From contig NC_079875.1 of NCBI RefSeq assembly GCF_029227915.1, forward strand, positions 8,179,001 through 8,243,000: a stretch of DNA of 64,000 bases. The letters run 5' to 3'. This stretch comes from Hydractinia symbiolongicarpus (lineage: Eukaryota > Cnidaria > Hydrozoa > Anthoathecata > Hydractiniidae). Position numbers and translations under genes: made by a program. Positions 15,201-23,435 of this stretch are shown piece by piece. The notes under the pieces were generated by a model that worked only from the letters and a program-made list of their open reading frames with translations, did not search any database and had not been told where the DNA came from. Every line of letters starts with the position of its first letter. The first letter of the stretch is position 1.

Positions 15201-18200
15201 TTTTTCATTTTGACAATTGCTATAACATATAGTATTATGACATGGAAATCTTACTTGATAATGTGACATTTTGAAGCGTGATTGTAAAAGCAGAACCACT
15301 TTTCAGAAAAGCATCATTCATGATTTCAGCAGCTATAACCGTTTCTTGTTTATTTCTTGACATGGTAACGACTCCTGGATTGGGAATTATTATTGTTGGA
15401 GCAGGATAAGTGGAACCGGGAAGAAAATATTGGATTGAATATGATATTGTAACTTCCGCAAGATTTCCTCCAGACCGTATCACTCGTGCCTCTAATCTTC
15501 GTGGAGTCGATGACTAAAGTATGCAAGAAAAAAACAATTACGTCAGGAATTGACGATCTAGATTTCCATTGTTGCTGATTTTTACAGAGTTGCTAGCATG
15601 GAAAACGGACGTTAAGCTGAGAATGATGAATGATGATGATGTAGCAGGAAGGAGAAAGTAAGATCAGTGATGATTATATTTTTGTTGCAATAAAATACTA
15701 GGCTATTTTCATTATTCAGTCACTCAAATAAATAACAAGTCACAAATAACACTATGCAGAGGTAGAAAAAGGAAGATAAAAATGACTGGCAAACTTCTAA
15801 ATTAGGTTTTATTCTGATCAAAAATACCTGACAAAATATATAATGAACTATATTTCCAATGCATGCAGGTTTAACTCATAATTAACGTCTAAGAAAAATT
15901 GCTTCATAGTTCTATTATTTTACTTACCAGGATTAGCTTTGGATCTTCAGGAGCTAAATCAAACATTCCGTATGCATTATCACTATCGGCAACTACTACT
16001 TGCACACTGGGATTTTCGTTATTTGCAGACAACAATAATCTTGCACCATTTGTTGCGTTAATAAGGGTAAGATTAAACAACATGGCTTCCGATGGCATAT
16101 TGTTTACTTTTGCTGATAAACTAATATTCTTAAAACTTTCGTTAGTTTTAAAATCAATAAATCCTGACGAAACAACAAAAGCTGCAACTGGATTATTTTC
16201 AGATTTTACTTCCCACTGCACAGAGATGTTACCATACTTTCCATAGGATCTGATAACAGGAATATCCACATGTCCCAGGCTATCTTCATCAACAATATAT
16301 TGAGTATTAGGATTAGTAAATGAGATCAATCCATGTGGGTTGTCGTTTTTAGAAATGGTTATTGTCAGAACACTTGGCTCACTCAAAATCACACCCTTTG
16401 TGACACTTGTTAAAACAACAAAGAAGGTTTCTGGCAATTCTGGAAGAGGATCGCTAAGAACCTCAATATCAATATCTTTTTGAGTAGTACCAATTTCAAA
16501 TACAATTTCCCCTTTCTTAGAAACATAATCTAAGTCAGGTTTTGCACTACCCGGAACAGTATGGTACAAGACTTTCGCCTCTATTGAAGTTGGACCAATC
16601 CGTCTACCATTTATATCAATCCCCCTACAAACAGTAACCTTTTGCTTGTCAGGCTCTGTAAAAGTCAATGCAGATGTTTTAAAACTAATTGGAGCATCGT
16701 TTTCTTCAATTCGTATTTCAATTTCTTTTTTGCCTTCCCTTAAACAAGCACCACCAGTGACTGAAACCAACCGTAAGTTATAGATTTCTCTTGATTCAGG
16801 AATCTGAAAAATATAAAAAGAGTGAATAATACGTAAACAAAGAAATACAATGATTAATCATTTAAAAAAATACTCCTAGAAAAATATAAGTTAATGCATT
16901 AGTTGTAGAAACTGATAAAAATTGTTTCATTAAAAAATTTGATTGCTAATTTAATCAATTGCGTAGACTTTAAAACACATTTTTAAGTAATGCATGAGTC
17001 AGTTACATTCTTGCATAGATGTCAATCTATTGTTTTATTGATGTCATTATCTTTTCCTTAAAACAAATAGTACATGTGTATCAAAATAAAAAAATAGCAA
17101 ACTCTTACATCATCAGGCAAAATGTTGACAGCAAATGTCAGATTTGCTTGATCTTCTGCAAAATACACATATCCTTCTGATGGACTGATATCTTTAGATA
17201 AAAGATTGTGTCTTGGAAAAATCTATAAAGAGAAATTTTCACATCATGAGAGAAAAGTCATTTTACTGTTTTATTAAGTGAACTTTCACAAACAGAAACT
17301 TTTGTGAATAAGGTATATAAAAAAAATTGTTAACATTAACCTAAATGTTAACTTAAAAATTTTGAGAGTATTAATACTTTACCCAATATTAACCATAAAG
17401 ATTCTAAGAATTGAAACTCAATATTTCAGGCCTTTTCAGGAAAATTTTAAAACGTGTGTGCCAAAAAGCACGCCTCAAGTATTTTAGGTGTGTTTTTGGG
17501 TGTGCTGCACTGGTTAACTTCTTCATTTTGGCAAAAAAATTATGTTAATCAATTAACCTTTATAATATCTATGCATTGATAAAGTTTGAATGCACACCCG
17601 TTAACAGGTCTAAAATTACTGATGAAAGAAAATGTCTAAATTGGCTATTACTGAAATATGACATCATAATTCATGCAGCATAATTAAATCTGAAATTCAT
17701 TAAATGTGAATATCTTGAGAACGAAAAGAGCTTTTTAAAAAATTTAAAAAGACTTGTTAGCTAACTTTTTAAGCTCTATAATAAAAGTCCAACATAATTT
17801 TATACCTCAGGTTCCTTTAACTTTCTCAAATGAAGGAATTTTTTTTGCATTTATAAACTTTAGGGAATCGATGTTGTTGTTGGAAATTTTAAGACATAAA
17901 CTTTAGCATATTTGGCCACTTTTTGGTTCCATTGCATCGTATCATAAGACACACAAGTTGTTTCAAAAATTTCATTAATATGCAAACATAACCCATTATG
18001 CCACATTCCCAATTAAAAAAATGTAAACAATGTAATAAAAAAGACACTTAAAGGCTTAGAGGCTTAAAGTGATATCCAAATGTCTAAAAACTTACCTGCC
18101 AATGCGCTGACACATTTCCAATACGTCCTCCATACCTTGTCACATTAATTTCCATCATTACAGGAGAATCATTAGGTTCATTAATAGTGATAACTTTTAT

Positions 18201-18917
18201 TGCATTTGAGATCCCTATGCAACCATATGGGTCATCATTTGCAAGAATTGTTACAAATGTAACATTTGGTGACTGGGTTTTGACATTAGCATCACGTGGG
18301 TTTAGTGTTACTGGGTATGTTGCATTACCTTCAGGTATTGTGTCATCGTTAATATAAAATCTACATATACATTGACTGGTATTCGTTCTGATAACATTTG
18401 CAACTGTGAGTGAAATAAAGTCATGTTTGGCCAATTCTGGAAGCTAAAAAAAAGAAGAAATATAGTTAAAATTTCATAAATTATTGTTATTAAACTAAAT
18501 CACCCATTAAAAGAAAAATTATGTTTAGGTGACAGAAAACTAATTTTCATTATTATTAAGGTGATTATTATTAAGGTGATAGAATTATTATCAGGTCTGG
18601 TTGAAGTATAATTTCCACAGCTTGCACAATTTGATTCACCTTAAAATTTGCCTTGACCAACATAACATCAAAAAACATAACATCAAAAATATCAACACTA
18701 ATGTAGATAACACAAATAAAAAACTAAAAAAACTTACACTGCATGTCAGAAAGATATCTTTTTTCACAGGTCCTGAGCTAATGACTACAATATCCACTTT
18801 ACCATTCTTCACTTCTTCACTAACGTAATGAGTATCTCTGAAACTCAGGATGTTGTATGACAAAGTCAAAGAGATTGGCAGAAATAAATAAATAAGTTTT
18901 AATATATTGAATTTCAT
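1..18917 (-). CDS. ADGRV1: ADGRV1 (VLGR1/GPR98)-like giant adhesion GPCR, N-terminal part, 32 exons
   Basis: This is a multi-exon gene reading right to left. The translation starts with a hydrophobic signal peptide (start codon at 18917) and continues through 32 exons whose phases all match, giving about 2,664 codons before the window edge. It contains about 20 Calx-beta repeats. Each ends in a turn of the type NDxPYG and has a mid-repeat acidic segment of the type DDxPE. One laminin-G/pentraxin-like module is nested at about residues 1285-1445. In vertebrates ADGRV1 is a roughly 6,300-residue receptor with many Calx-beta repeats, a LamG module around residue 1,300-1,500, EPTP/EAR repeats and a GAIN-7TM end; it builds ankle links between sensory-cell protrusions. 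The position of the LamG module is the main reason for choosing ADGRV1 over FREM/FRAS or other Calx-beta proteins. The C-terminal half lies beyond base 1, so the 7TM part is not seen. Introns are mostly 100-1,000 bases with GT-AG ends. Confidence 0.9.
388..836 (-). CDS. ADGRV1: ADGRV1 exon 31: Calx-beta 19/20
   Basis: 449 bases, phase 1 to phase 0, acceptor tataattttag, donor TCG/GTATGT. Contains GLFGTVSVSW, DDIPEDDEQFTI, ISANDNVGGVIGF and GTATVTWEISGDD. Confidence 0.9.
1088..1470 (-). CDS. ADGRV1: ADGRV1 exon 30: Calx-beta 18/19 with poly-Asn run
   Basis: Phase 2 to phase 1, acceptor tgttctttttag, donor CAAG/GTATGT. Contains GGTDYEEI, SDLIPEMNETFQV and IESNDNPYGLFLI. A (AAT)-type microsatellite is in frame and encodes five consecutive asparagines in repeat 19. 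Confidence 0.88.
1703..1923 (-). CDS. ADGRV1: ADGRV1 exon 29: Calx-beta 17/18
   Basis: Phase 0 to phase 2, acceptor tcttttaactag, donor CCA/GTATGT. TFTIRLSEV completes the acidic strand; ILPNDNPYGTVEF is the turn; VQRSGGLHGDLIVFY follows. Confidence 0.87.
2009..2259 (-). CDS. ADGRV1: ADGRV1 exon 28: Calx-beta 17
   Basis: Phase 1 to phase 0, donor GAG/GTAATT. Contains VYAVKEPLL, GTVGFLTGESKQNI and DNIPEVNE. The acceptor (caaatggtag) has a poor pyrimidine tract, so the exact start is less certain than at other exons. Confidence 0.82.
2664..2925 (-). CDS. ADGRV1: ADGRV1 exon 27: Calx-beta 16
   Basis: Phase 0 to phase 1, acceptor tattttttag, donor AATAG/GTACAT. ISFTFKVKSQSAHIG continues the strand of exon 26; SDEIPEFNESFSV and ILENDYPYGLIG follow. 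Confidence 0.88.
3722..3891 (-). CDS. ADGRV1: ADGRV1 exon 26: Calx-beta 15/16
   Basis: Phase 1 to phase 0, acceptor ccacatttag, donor AAAG/GTAAAG. Contains ITSNDNANGVLTF and VTRSRGLFGK. The intron that follows (2926-3721) is one of the larger ones, about 800 bases. Confidence 0.87.
4073..4490 (-). CDS. ADGRV1: ADGRV1 exon 25: Calx-beta 14 end, 15
   Basis: 418 bases, phase 0 to phase 1, acceptor ttactgctcag, donor ACAG/GTATAG. Shows VPELDESFVIKL, IQANDHPYGLFNF, REKGTAGTVRVFY and DDDVPEVNESFLL. Confidence 0.9.
4785..5056 (-). CDS. ADGRV1: ADGRV1 exon 24: Calx-beta 13/14
   Basis: Phase 1 to phase 0, acceptor ttgttttag, donor GAC/GTAAGT. Contains YVRIKPSDNALGMFSL and VGGSLGGVNVTWTIV. Confidence 0.88.
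5380..5571 (-). CDS. ADGRV1: ADGRV1 exon 23: Calx-beta 13 second half
   Basis: Phase 1 to phase 1, acceptor ttatttatttag. Contains TVSVEWKTE, GSISLKPGEKSAV and NDVPELFKIFKV. Several GT donors are close together at 5374-5385; GGAG/GTTGGT is preferred because it restores the NPTGGA motif. Confidence 0.82.
5902..6217 (-). CDS. ADGRV1: ADGRV1 exon 22: Calx-beta 12 end, 13 start
   Basis: Phase 0 to phase 1, acceptor ttaatttcag, donor CAAG/GTAAAT. Contains DDLFPEEKESFIV, ILPSDYPSGILQL and a longer-than-usual insertion (HVPHSSPFIKPIKS) before VYIVRSQGLQG. Confidence 0.87.
6302..6531 (-). CDS. ADGRV1: ADGRV1 exon 21: Calx-beta 12 first half
   Basis: Phase 1 to phase 0, acceptor tttgtttatag. Contains LKSDYANGVFGLL and ERTRGLFGAVAVGWEL. 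The donor AAAAAG/GTTACT is weak, but it joins FLENENKK to MLEIAVFDD exactly as Calx-beta repeats require. Confidence 0.8.
6937..7163 (-). CDS. ADGRV1: ADGRV1 exon 20: second half of Calx-beta 11
   Basis: Phase 2 to phase 1, acceptor tttttctgtctag, donor AAG/GTATGT. GKLSYLPGETTKSVPVSI and DDDVAEPNMFYV are the later strands of a Calx-beta repeat, so LamG sits between the two halves of this repeat. Confidence 0.87.
7345..7482 (-). CDS. ADGRV1: ADGRV1 exon 19: LamG-like module, end
   Basis: Phase 2 to phase 2, acceptor taaactttag, donor AA/GTGAGT. ISLGCSQSNS and IGSIQDVRIYPVYF are the characteristic last strands of a LamG module. Confidence 0.86.
8094..8209 (-). CDS. ADGRV1: ADGRV1 exon 18: LamG-like module, middle
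   Basis: Phase 0 to phase 2. DGEWHSLFVTF followed by VNIYSDGLLI is the LamG core strand pair. The donor AG/GTTATT is weak but phase and homology both support it. Confidence 0.82.
8355..8581 (-). CDS. ADGRV1: ADGRV1 exon 17: LamG-like module, first part
   Basis: Phase 1 to phase 0, acceptor attttttctag, donor GTT/GTAAGA. GFTFGMWMKPSA and NLINKLG are typical of concanavalin-fold LamG/pentraxin modules. Confidence 0.86.
9333..9480 (-). CDS. ADGRV1: ADGRV1 exon 16: linker from Calx-beta 11 into LamG
   Basis: Phase 0 to phase 1, acceptor aatactttag, donor ACAG/GTATTT. Peptide ITWEIYRWDMPSNL then a basic linker. The TWEI strand belongs to the interrupted Calx-beta repeat. Confidence 0.8.
10095..10285 (-). 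CDS. ADGRV1: ADGRV1 exon 15: Calx-beta 10 end, first half of repeat 11
   Basis: Phase 1 to phase 0, acceptor cttttatag, donor GAG/GTAGGA. LEVTILSNDYPNGVFMI is the inter-repeat turn; the repeat then runs to the strand before LamG. Confidence 0.86.
11354..11565 (-). CDS. ADGRV1: ADGRV1 exon 14: Calx-beta 10
   Basis: Phase 2 to phase 1, acceptor aaaatttag, donor ACAG/GTAAAT. Contains VDRLFGTFGEIKVLWRAI and the acidic strand YEAELNETFSIQL. Confidence 0.88.
12005..12510 (-). CDS. ADGRV1: ADGRV1 exon 13: Calx-beta 8 end, 9 in full, 10 start
   Basis: 506 bases, phase 0 to phase 2, acceptor tttcactag, donor AAG/GTAAAA. Shows IPEKDELFEIFIV, ITFLPGETTKPVQI, DDKTPELDETFTV and IIKANDDPYGVFTF. Confidence 0.9.
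12628..12824 (-). CDS. ADGRV1: ADGRV1 exon 12: Calx-beta 8
   Basis: Phase 1 to phase 0, acceptor tatgttatcag, donor CAG/GTAATT. Contains VSRSKGTLGAIDVFWAV and the GMVNLREGHNTGTF strand. Confidence 0.86.
13405..13555 (-). CDS. ADGRV1: ADGRV1 exon 11: Calx-beta 7 end, Calx-beta 8 start
   Basis: Phase 0 to phase 1, acceptor ttgtttaag, donor A/GTATGT. LAESFDVHLYSVDG follows directly on DDDIPE of the previous exon; ILESDEPYGLIAF is the repeat turn. Confidence 0.85.
13694..13794 (-). CDS. ADGRV1: ADGRV1 exon 10: Calx-beta 7 second half
   Basis: Phase 1 to phase 0. Only one frame is open after the acceptor (tatactag). Contains FMPAETEKMVFLFPQDDDIPE, matching the Calx-beta acidic strand; donor GAA/GTATGT. 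Confidence 0.82.
13891..13972 (-). CDS. ADGRV1: ADGRV1 exon 9: Calx-beta 7 first half
   Basis: 82 bases, phase 0 to phase 1, acceptor cttgttgccag. Peptide SSSGTAHVIRTGGSLERQ. The donor is the weak GTCAGG, chosen because it alone gives an open frame into the next exon. Confidence 0.75.
14085..14168 (-). CDS. ADGRV1: ADGRV1 exon 8: Calx-beta 6/7 junction
   Basis: 28-codon exon, phase 0 both sides, acceptor tttttaatag, donor GAG/GTAATA. Contains IKIRKNDNPGGEFEF, the inter-repeat turn. Confidence 0.84.
14268..14389 (-). CDS. ADGRV1: ADGRV1 exon 7: Calx-beta 6 second half
   Basis: Phase 1 to phase 0, 122 bases, acceptor atatcag, donor GCT/GTATGT. Contains IMADDTPELDEDFIVEL, the acidic strand of the repeat. 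Confidence 0.85.
14596..14877 (-). CDS. ADGRV1: ADGRV1 exon 6: start of Calx-beta 6
   Basis: Phase 1 to phase 1. Acceptor gtatgtttag. Contains IGFFNSPVLLDVDEPN and the WRVKSDNKLFTREDVNATDG segment typical of the middle strands; donor AAAAG/GTAATA. Confidence 0.85.
15255..15513 (-). CDS. ADGRV1: ADGRV1 exon 5: Calx-beta 5
   Basis: Acceptor atactttag; starts in phase 0 with SSTPRRLEARVIRSGG and ends after the first base of a codon at GTAAGA. The repeat is less regular than its neighbours (LPGSTYPAPTIII insertion). Confidence 0.83.
15928..16803 (-). CDS. ADGRV1: ADGRV1 exon 4: Calx-beta 2 end to Calx-beta 5 start
   Basis: Largest exon here, 292 codons, phase 0 both sides. Carries IPESREIYNL, then repeats 3 and 4 in full (turns IEENDAPI, ISKNDNPHG, VVADSDNAYG) and the first strand of repeat 5. 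Acceptor tatttttcag, donor CTG/GTAAGT. Confidence 0.9.
17109..17222 (-). CDS. ADGRV1: ADGRV1 exon 3: middle of Calx-beta 2
   Basis: Small 38-codon exon flanked by ctttatag and GATGAT/GTAAGA, phase 0 both sides. Peptide runs from IFPRHNLLSKD to AVNILPDD, the normal centre of a Calx-beta repeat. Confidence 0.85.
18096..18443 (-). CDS. ADGRV1: ADGRV1 exon 2: end of Calx-beta 1, start of Calx-beta 2
   Basis: Acceptor ttttttttag, donor CAG/GTAAGT, 116 codons, phase 0 at both ends. Carries DDTIPEGNATY, then ILANDDPYG closing repeat 1, and opens repeat 2. Confidence 0.88.
18738..18917 (-). CDS. ADGRV1: ADGRV1 exon 1: signal peptide and start of Calx-beta 1
   Basis: Begins MKFNILKLIYLFLPISL, a clear signal peptide of about 20 residues, followed by the typical Calx-beta opening (xSFxxxxYxVSEE). 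60 codons; ends phase 0 at a GTAAGT donor. A 3'-splice-like tract (ttgttttag) lies 14 bases upstream of the ATG. An earlier ATG in another frame at about 18924 opens only a short reading frame. Confidence 0.88.
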
Positions 18918-19778
18918 ATTTCATTTTTTATCTAAAACAAAACACATAGTTATACATGACAAGTTATATTAGCAACAAGCAGTTTAGGAGCATCTAAAAA
19001 TATTCATACATTATTCATACGTCATTTAATTATTATTCATACGTTATTCATATTATTACTTTGTATCGATTTATTAAACCTTTGTATCATTTGAGAATTT
19101 CTTTTTTCTATTATCAAAATTATAAAGTTTGTATAGAGTTTTTATATAACTTGTATAATTTTAAACTTATTTACACATTTTTTTCACAGTTTTATAATTT
19201 TTAAATACATTGAATTTTAATTTCAAACAGAGTGTGTAGGAAGAACACTATAGTTTCTTCTACTAAACCAAGTTCATTTCATTATACAATTTTTGTTTCA
19301 CGCTATTATTACATACCTTTTTAATAAAAAAATAAGTTGGTTTTGTTACCAAGCTTACCCTATACCAGAAATTAAAATTGTCTAGTAAGTAACTAGTTAG
19401 TAAAAGTTAATTTAAAACCTATAATTAAAGTTTAAAAATATCTTTTCCTCTCAACTCATACAAAGCATTCCTACATAGGTGGCCAAATTTATTCTATTAT
19501 TTCTGCATTTCTACTATGTCTGCCTCTCTGGTATACCTGCCCTTGTAGCAAAATTTGAAAAGATAATCGTGTCTCTCCCATAATCCTATATGCAGAATTG
19601 CTAATTTCTATTCAGTCTCACCATATCTAGGTACTCCAATATGTCTGTAACATGCAGTGTAAGTTGCATTTTACAACAGCTTTGAATGCATAAGTTAGAA
19701 TTTCCATTAAAGCTGTGCATTTCATTGCATAACACAGATTTTTGTTAAATTTGTGTTTTTTGCTCATCATAAGACTGA

Positions 19779-19799
19779 TTTTTTTTTTTTTTTTTTTTT
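19779..19799. repeat. Poly-T run, 21 bases
   Basis: Uninterrupted T homopolymer. It may be the poly-A tail scar of a minus-strand retro-insertion, but no element body is recognised next to it. Confidence 0.9.
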
Positions 19800-20873
19800 G
19801 ATGAAAATAAAACCAACTTAAATTTAATTATTATTATTATTACTCAGTCATTCATTGCATCACTTTGACTAGCCTCCATTTTGCTTTCTTGATGTCAATT
19901 ATTCTTAGCTTTTAATACATCATTTTAATATATACCATTTTTTATCTTTTTACATTGACAGAACAGTTATTTTAAACTGACAAAACCATCTTGTATAAAT
20001 ATGTTTGAAATAAATTAAATAATCCAACATTTTCAATATTCTTACCTCTCTGACAAACCTGCTTTCATTTTAAGGTTGAGACGCTAATTGCACAGTGGGA
20101 ATAACAGAGTAAATATATATTCCGTATCTGATTGAAAAAAACAAGAGAAACTGGTTTCCAATAAACCCATCCTCAATTAAGATAAACGTATTTCCTTTTT
20201 AAATGCTTTTTTTAAGTCAGTTGATCTGTATTACATTCTTTTTAATAAGTTGTGGTAGGCATTCACATTATCTTTTGTGGTAATTTTGTGATCATAAACT
20301 CTGGGCAGTTAATTTCCTAGAATAAGGCATATTCAGTATTTGATAGTTTGAATTTTGATAATTTGATAATTTGATAGTTTGAAAATATCTTATTTCGTTC
20401 TAAAATCATCAAAACCTGACCTTATGAAGCTTAACAACAATCTATCTTTTTTAAAAATCAAAACATGATTGTATATATATAATGCAGCATTTTTTCTTAA
20501 AAACCATGAAAACATAATAACGAAGCTCACACAACATTGTTCTTCCTGCATAAGTTTTTGAACATGCAAGTATTTTTATTGTTTCACCTTGACAGCTAGT
20601 TATTTTTCCAATTCAAAACAAGAGAATTGTTTTACTCATACTTTTAGAAGGAGGCGATTTATTAACATTTTTTACAACAAAAAATTATTTATTACCTGCG
20701 TGCGTAATGCGACAATACACAAAAAATATGCTTGTCATAACACCCTCCTCCATTGTGTGTGACATTAATTAAAGAATTCAGAATCACACACCTTGGCACC
20801 ATAGAAACACTTTTTGGCATGCAAAGTGTTGCACGCCCAGCCTCGTTATTGACCAGACTGCCAAATAAGGATT

Positions 20874-20893
20874 GTATATATATATATGTATAT
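20874..20893. repeat. TA dinucleotide microsatellite
   Basis: Alternating TA interrupted by a single TG step. Confidence 0.85.
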
Positions 20894-21361
20894 CACGTTT
20901 TTAAATTATGGTAGAAAAAGGTGGAAAAGCGTCGGAGTAAATGGAACACTTTACTAGCTAAAAATACCTTCATGCACAAAGATTTGTTTTTTGAAATTAT
21001 ACCGCAGGTTATTCCTAAAGTTTCTGCCTGTCATGCAGTTGTTAGAGCCAGAAGGGTTAACCACAGAAAATGTAAACAGTCAGGGAAATCCTCTTAATTA
21101 AGCTGTCTAGCTTAATTTGGAGATCACCTACAGTACTGCCCGAATGTAACTTTACATGTATGCGATAGTTATCACCTTCGCATGAGCTTTTGGTAGCGTC
21201 AGAGCGTTCGTTGTTATTGTTAACCTAATGTTAAATACATGAGCCACAAAGATTTAAGTATCTATTGTTTATACTCACGAATGGTAATGTTAAACCATTC
21301 ATTTATAAATGTTATGTTTTCTTTGATGCTCGTGTTTTACAAAAGCATGTGTGCAATTTTA

Positions 21362-22762
21362 CAGTACAGTCCAGATGTAAGCGTACGCGTACGCGCTCAA
21401 CTTGCAAAAATAATTGCTTTCATTAAAAAAAACAATAGGATAGCGAGTTCCTTCCAAATTGTGCGAAAATAATTGCTTCGTGTTAAAAACAAAAGCATAG
21501 CAAGAAACATTGTTTAAAAACAATACTCTGCGCGAGAAAAAATTGATCGTGAAGGCCATTGAATTTTAATTTTTTTTAACAACGAAACTAATTATAGTAA
21601 CGCGATTTTAATCTGATATATTTAAAAAACACAAGCTCTTTTAAAAAACAACAAATCCAATGATCTAAATATTATAAAAAAACTAATGCTACTTTTAAAA
21701 CTTTTACTAATATTTCTTTATCGTCGAAATATATTTTTTAACATGCGAAACTTTTAAAAGTTCTTTTTATAATAAGCAACATTTAGCAACGCAAACGGAA
21801 AAACCCTACGTTCGGGACTTTTCCCTTCGCGATAAGATTTCGAAAACAAATTAAATTTTAATACCGAAGAAAGAAAAAATCTAAAAATTTAACTTTTGAC
21901 GTTTTATAGTATCACGCTACATTTTATTGTTAAAAACATTGTCTTTGTTTTTTTTCAGCGCAACAAGTCTATCTCTTAAAAGATTTAAACAATGCATCTT
22001 GCTGTCTATTTAGTTTTCGTGCAAATCTTTTATTTTATAAAACTATCTAACAATGGATCGCCGCGACACATTGATAGAGTTGATAACATTTTAAATACTT
22101 AAAACACTATCTAACGAAGCTTTCCTATCGCCGTTCTTCGTTCTTTAACTTTCTAAAAAATCATTTCTATCGCCGCTCTTCGTTCACAAACTTTTAAAAT
22201 GTGATATAACGAATCTTTTCTATTGCCGTTTTTTCGTTTTTAAACTTTTAAAATGCGATCTAAAAAAAAAAAATTCTATCGCCGTTTTCCGTTTTTAAAC
22301 TTTTAAAATGTGATCTAAAAAAACATTTCTATCGCCGTTTTTCGTTTTTAAAGTTTTAAAATTAAAGTTTCAATCTTTGTTAAAATATAACAATTTCTAT
22401 CGCTTGAAAGCTTTATTTAACCCGCGCAACCAACAATGCCTTCTCGATAGTTTATTTAGTTTCCACGCAAAACATTTGTTTAATAAAAATATTAAACAAT
22501 GGCTCTTCGTGTCACATTGATAGAGTTGATAGCATTTGCAATTATGCTATTGGGAATAGTTAGGTTAACACTATTTAACAATAGTTACGCACAGTTATAA
22601 TAAGCTATTTTTTCTTCAATAATCTTTTGTTTATTACGCGCAAGTTAATGACTTACAAGACTCGCAAGATAATTAATAAGAACAAAAGGCAAACAACTAC
22701 CGCCTCCGAGAAAAAGGTGTGAAACTTGAGCGTACGCGTACGCTTACATCTGGACTGTACTG
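21362..22762. mobile_element. Inner TA-flanked element with perfect 33-bp terminal inverted repeats
   Basis: The termini 21362-21394 and 22730-22762 are perfect inverted repeats beginning CAGTACAGTCCAGATGTAAG and running into an alternating gcgtacgcgtacgc stretch. TA lies directly outside both ends (21360-21361, 22763-22764). Length is 1,401 bases with no transposase frame, so it is a MITE-like, non-autonomous Tc1/mariner-type insertion. The interior holds a ~100-base direct repeat (21989-22090 and 22431-22533) bracketing a ~53-base tandem satellite. Part of the interior (about 21670-21950) matches, inverted, the right arm of the outer element (about 22900-23165), so both belong to one family. 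Confidence 0.85.
22120..22405 (+). repeat. ~53-bp tandem satellite inside the inner element
   Basis: Six starts of the block ctatcgccg or a close variant occur at 22125, 22167, 22220, 22276, 22329 and 22397, each followed by tttcgtttttaaacttttaaa and gtgatctaaa. Spacing is mostly 53-56 bases. The same unit, inverted, recurs at 24150-24372. Confidence 0.85.
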
Positions 22763-23435
22763 TAATAACATAAAATATACATAACTCTCAAAAAATCGCG
22801 CACATGATTTTTTTATAAAAGTTAGCATTTCGACAAAAATTACAATTGCCCTCTGCGAAATGGAAACAAACGAAATAAATACATTGTTTTAATGCTCAGA
22901 TGCTCCCCCTAAGAACAAAAAGTGGCGTTATTACTATTTTTAGATCGCATTTTAAAAATTTAAGAACAAAAACCAGTGATAAAAAGCTTTTTTAGATCAA
23001 ATCGCAAAAACAAAATGACCTCACAACGAGTGTTTAGATCTGTAAAAAACATCAAAAGTGTGATTTTTAGATTTTTCCTTCTTCAGTATTGAAATTTAAT
23101 TTGTTTGTTGTTGAAAAGTCCTGAAAGTAGGGTTTTTTAAAAAGTTAGCATTAGTTTTTTTTTAAATATTAGGGGTTATGTTTGTTCTTTTTTTTATAAA
23201 ATTATTTCAATAGCCTTCGCGATCTTTAACACATTTAAACAATAACATGCATGTTATATGTGACAACAAAAGGATCCATCAAATCTTATTGTTATGACTC
23301 GTGCATGACGATAACAATAGAAAGCAATTAAGTTCGTGTGTAAACAAAAGATATGTGTACGTTCTTCATGTAGACATGAGATCATTAGTCGTTAAGCTTT
23401 GCGTACATGCAAAGTTACATGCAGGCGGTACTGTA

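Larger units (their letters stand above)
18932..21130. other. Intergenic, upstream of ADGRV1
   Basis: About 2.2 kb without a recognisable gene. It should contain the ADGRV1 promoter, but no individual site can be called. It holds repeated ttattcatac motifs (19003-19060), a 21-base T run (19779-19799), short ttgata repeats (20338-20390) and a TA dinucleotide tract (20874-20893). Confidence 0.6.
21131..23433. mobile_element. Outer TA-flanked inverted-repeat element (Tc1/mariner-type, non-autonomous)
   Basis: The ends read CAGTACTGCCCGAATGTAAC on the left and, on the opposite strand, CAGTACCGCCTGCATGTAAC on the right; the match continues to about 34 bases with few mismatches. Both ends are bordered by TA (21129-21130 and 23434-23435), the target duplication of Tc1/mariner elements. 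No transposase frame is present. A second, related element is inserted inside, so the outer element alone would be about 900 bases. Confidence 0.72.
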
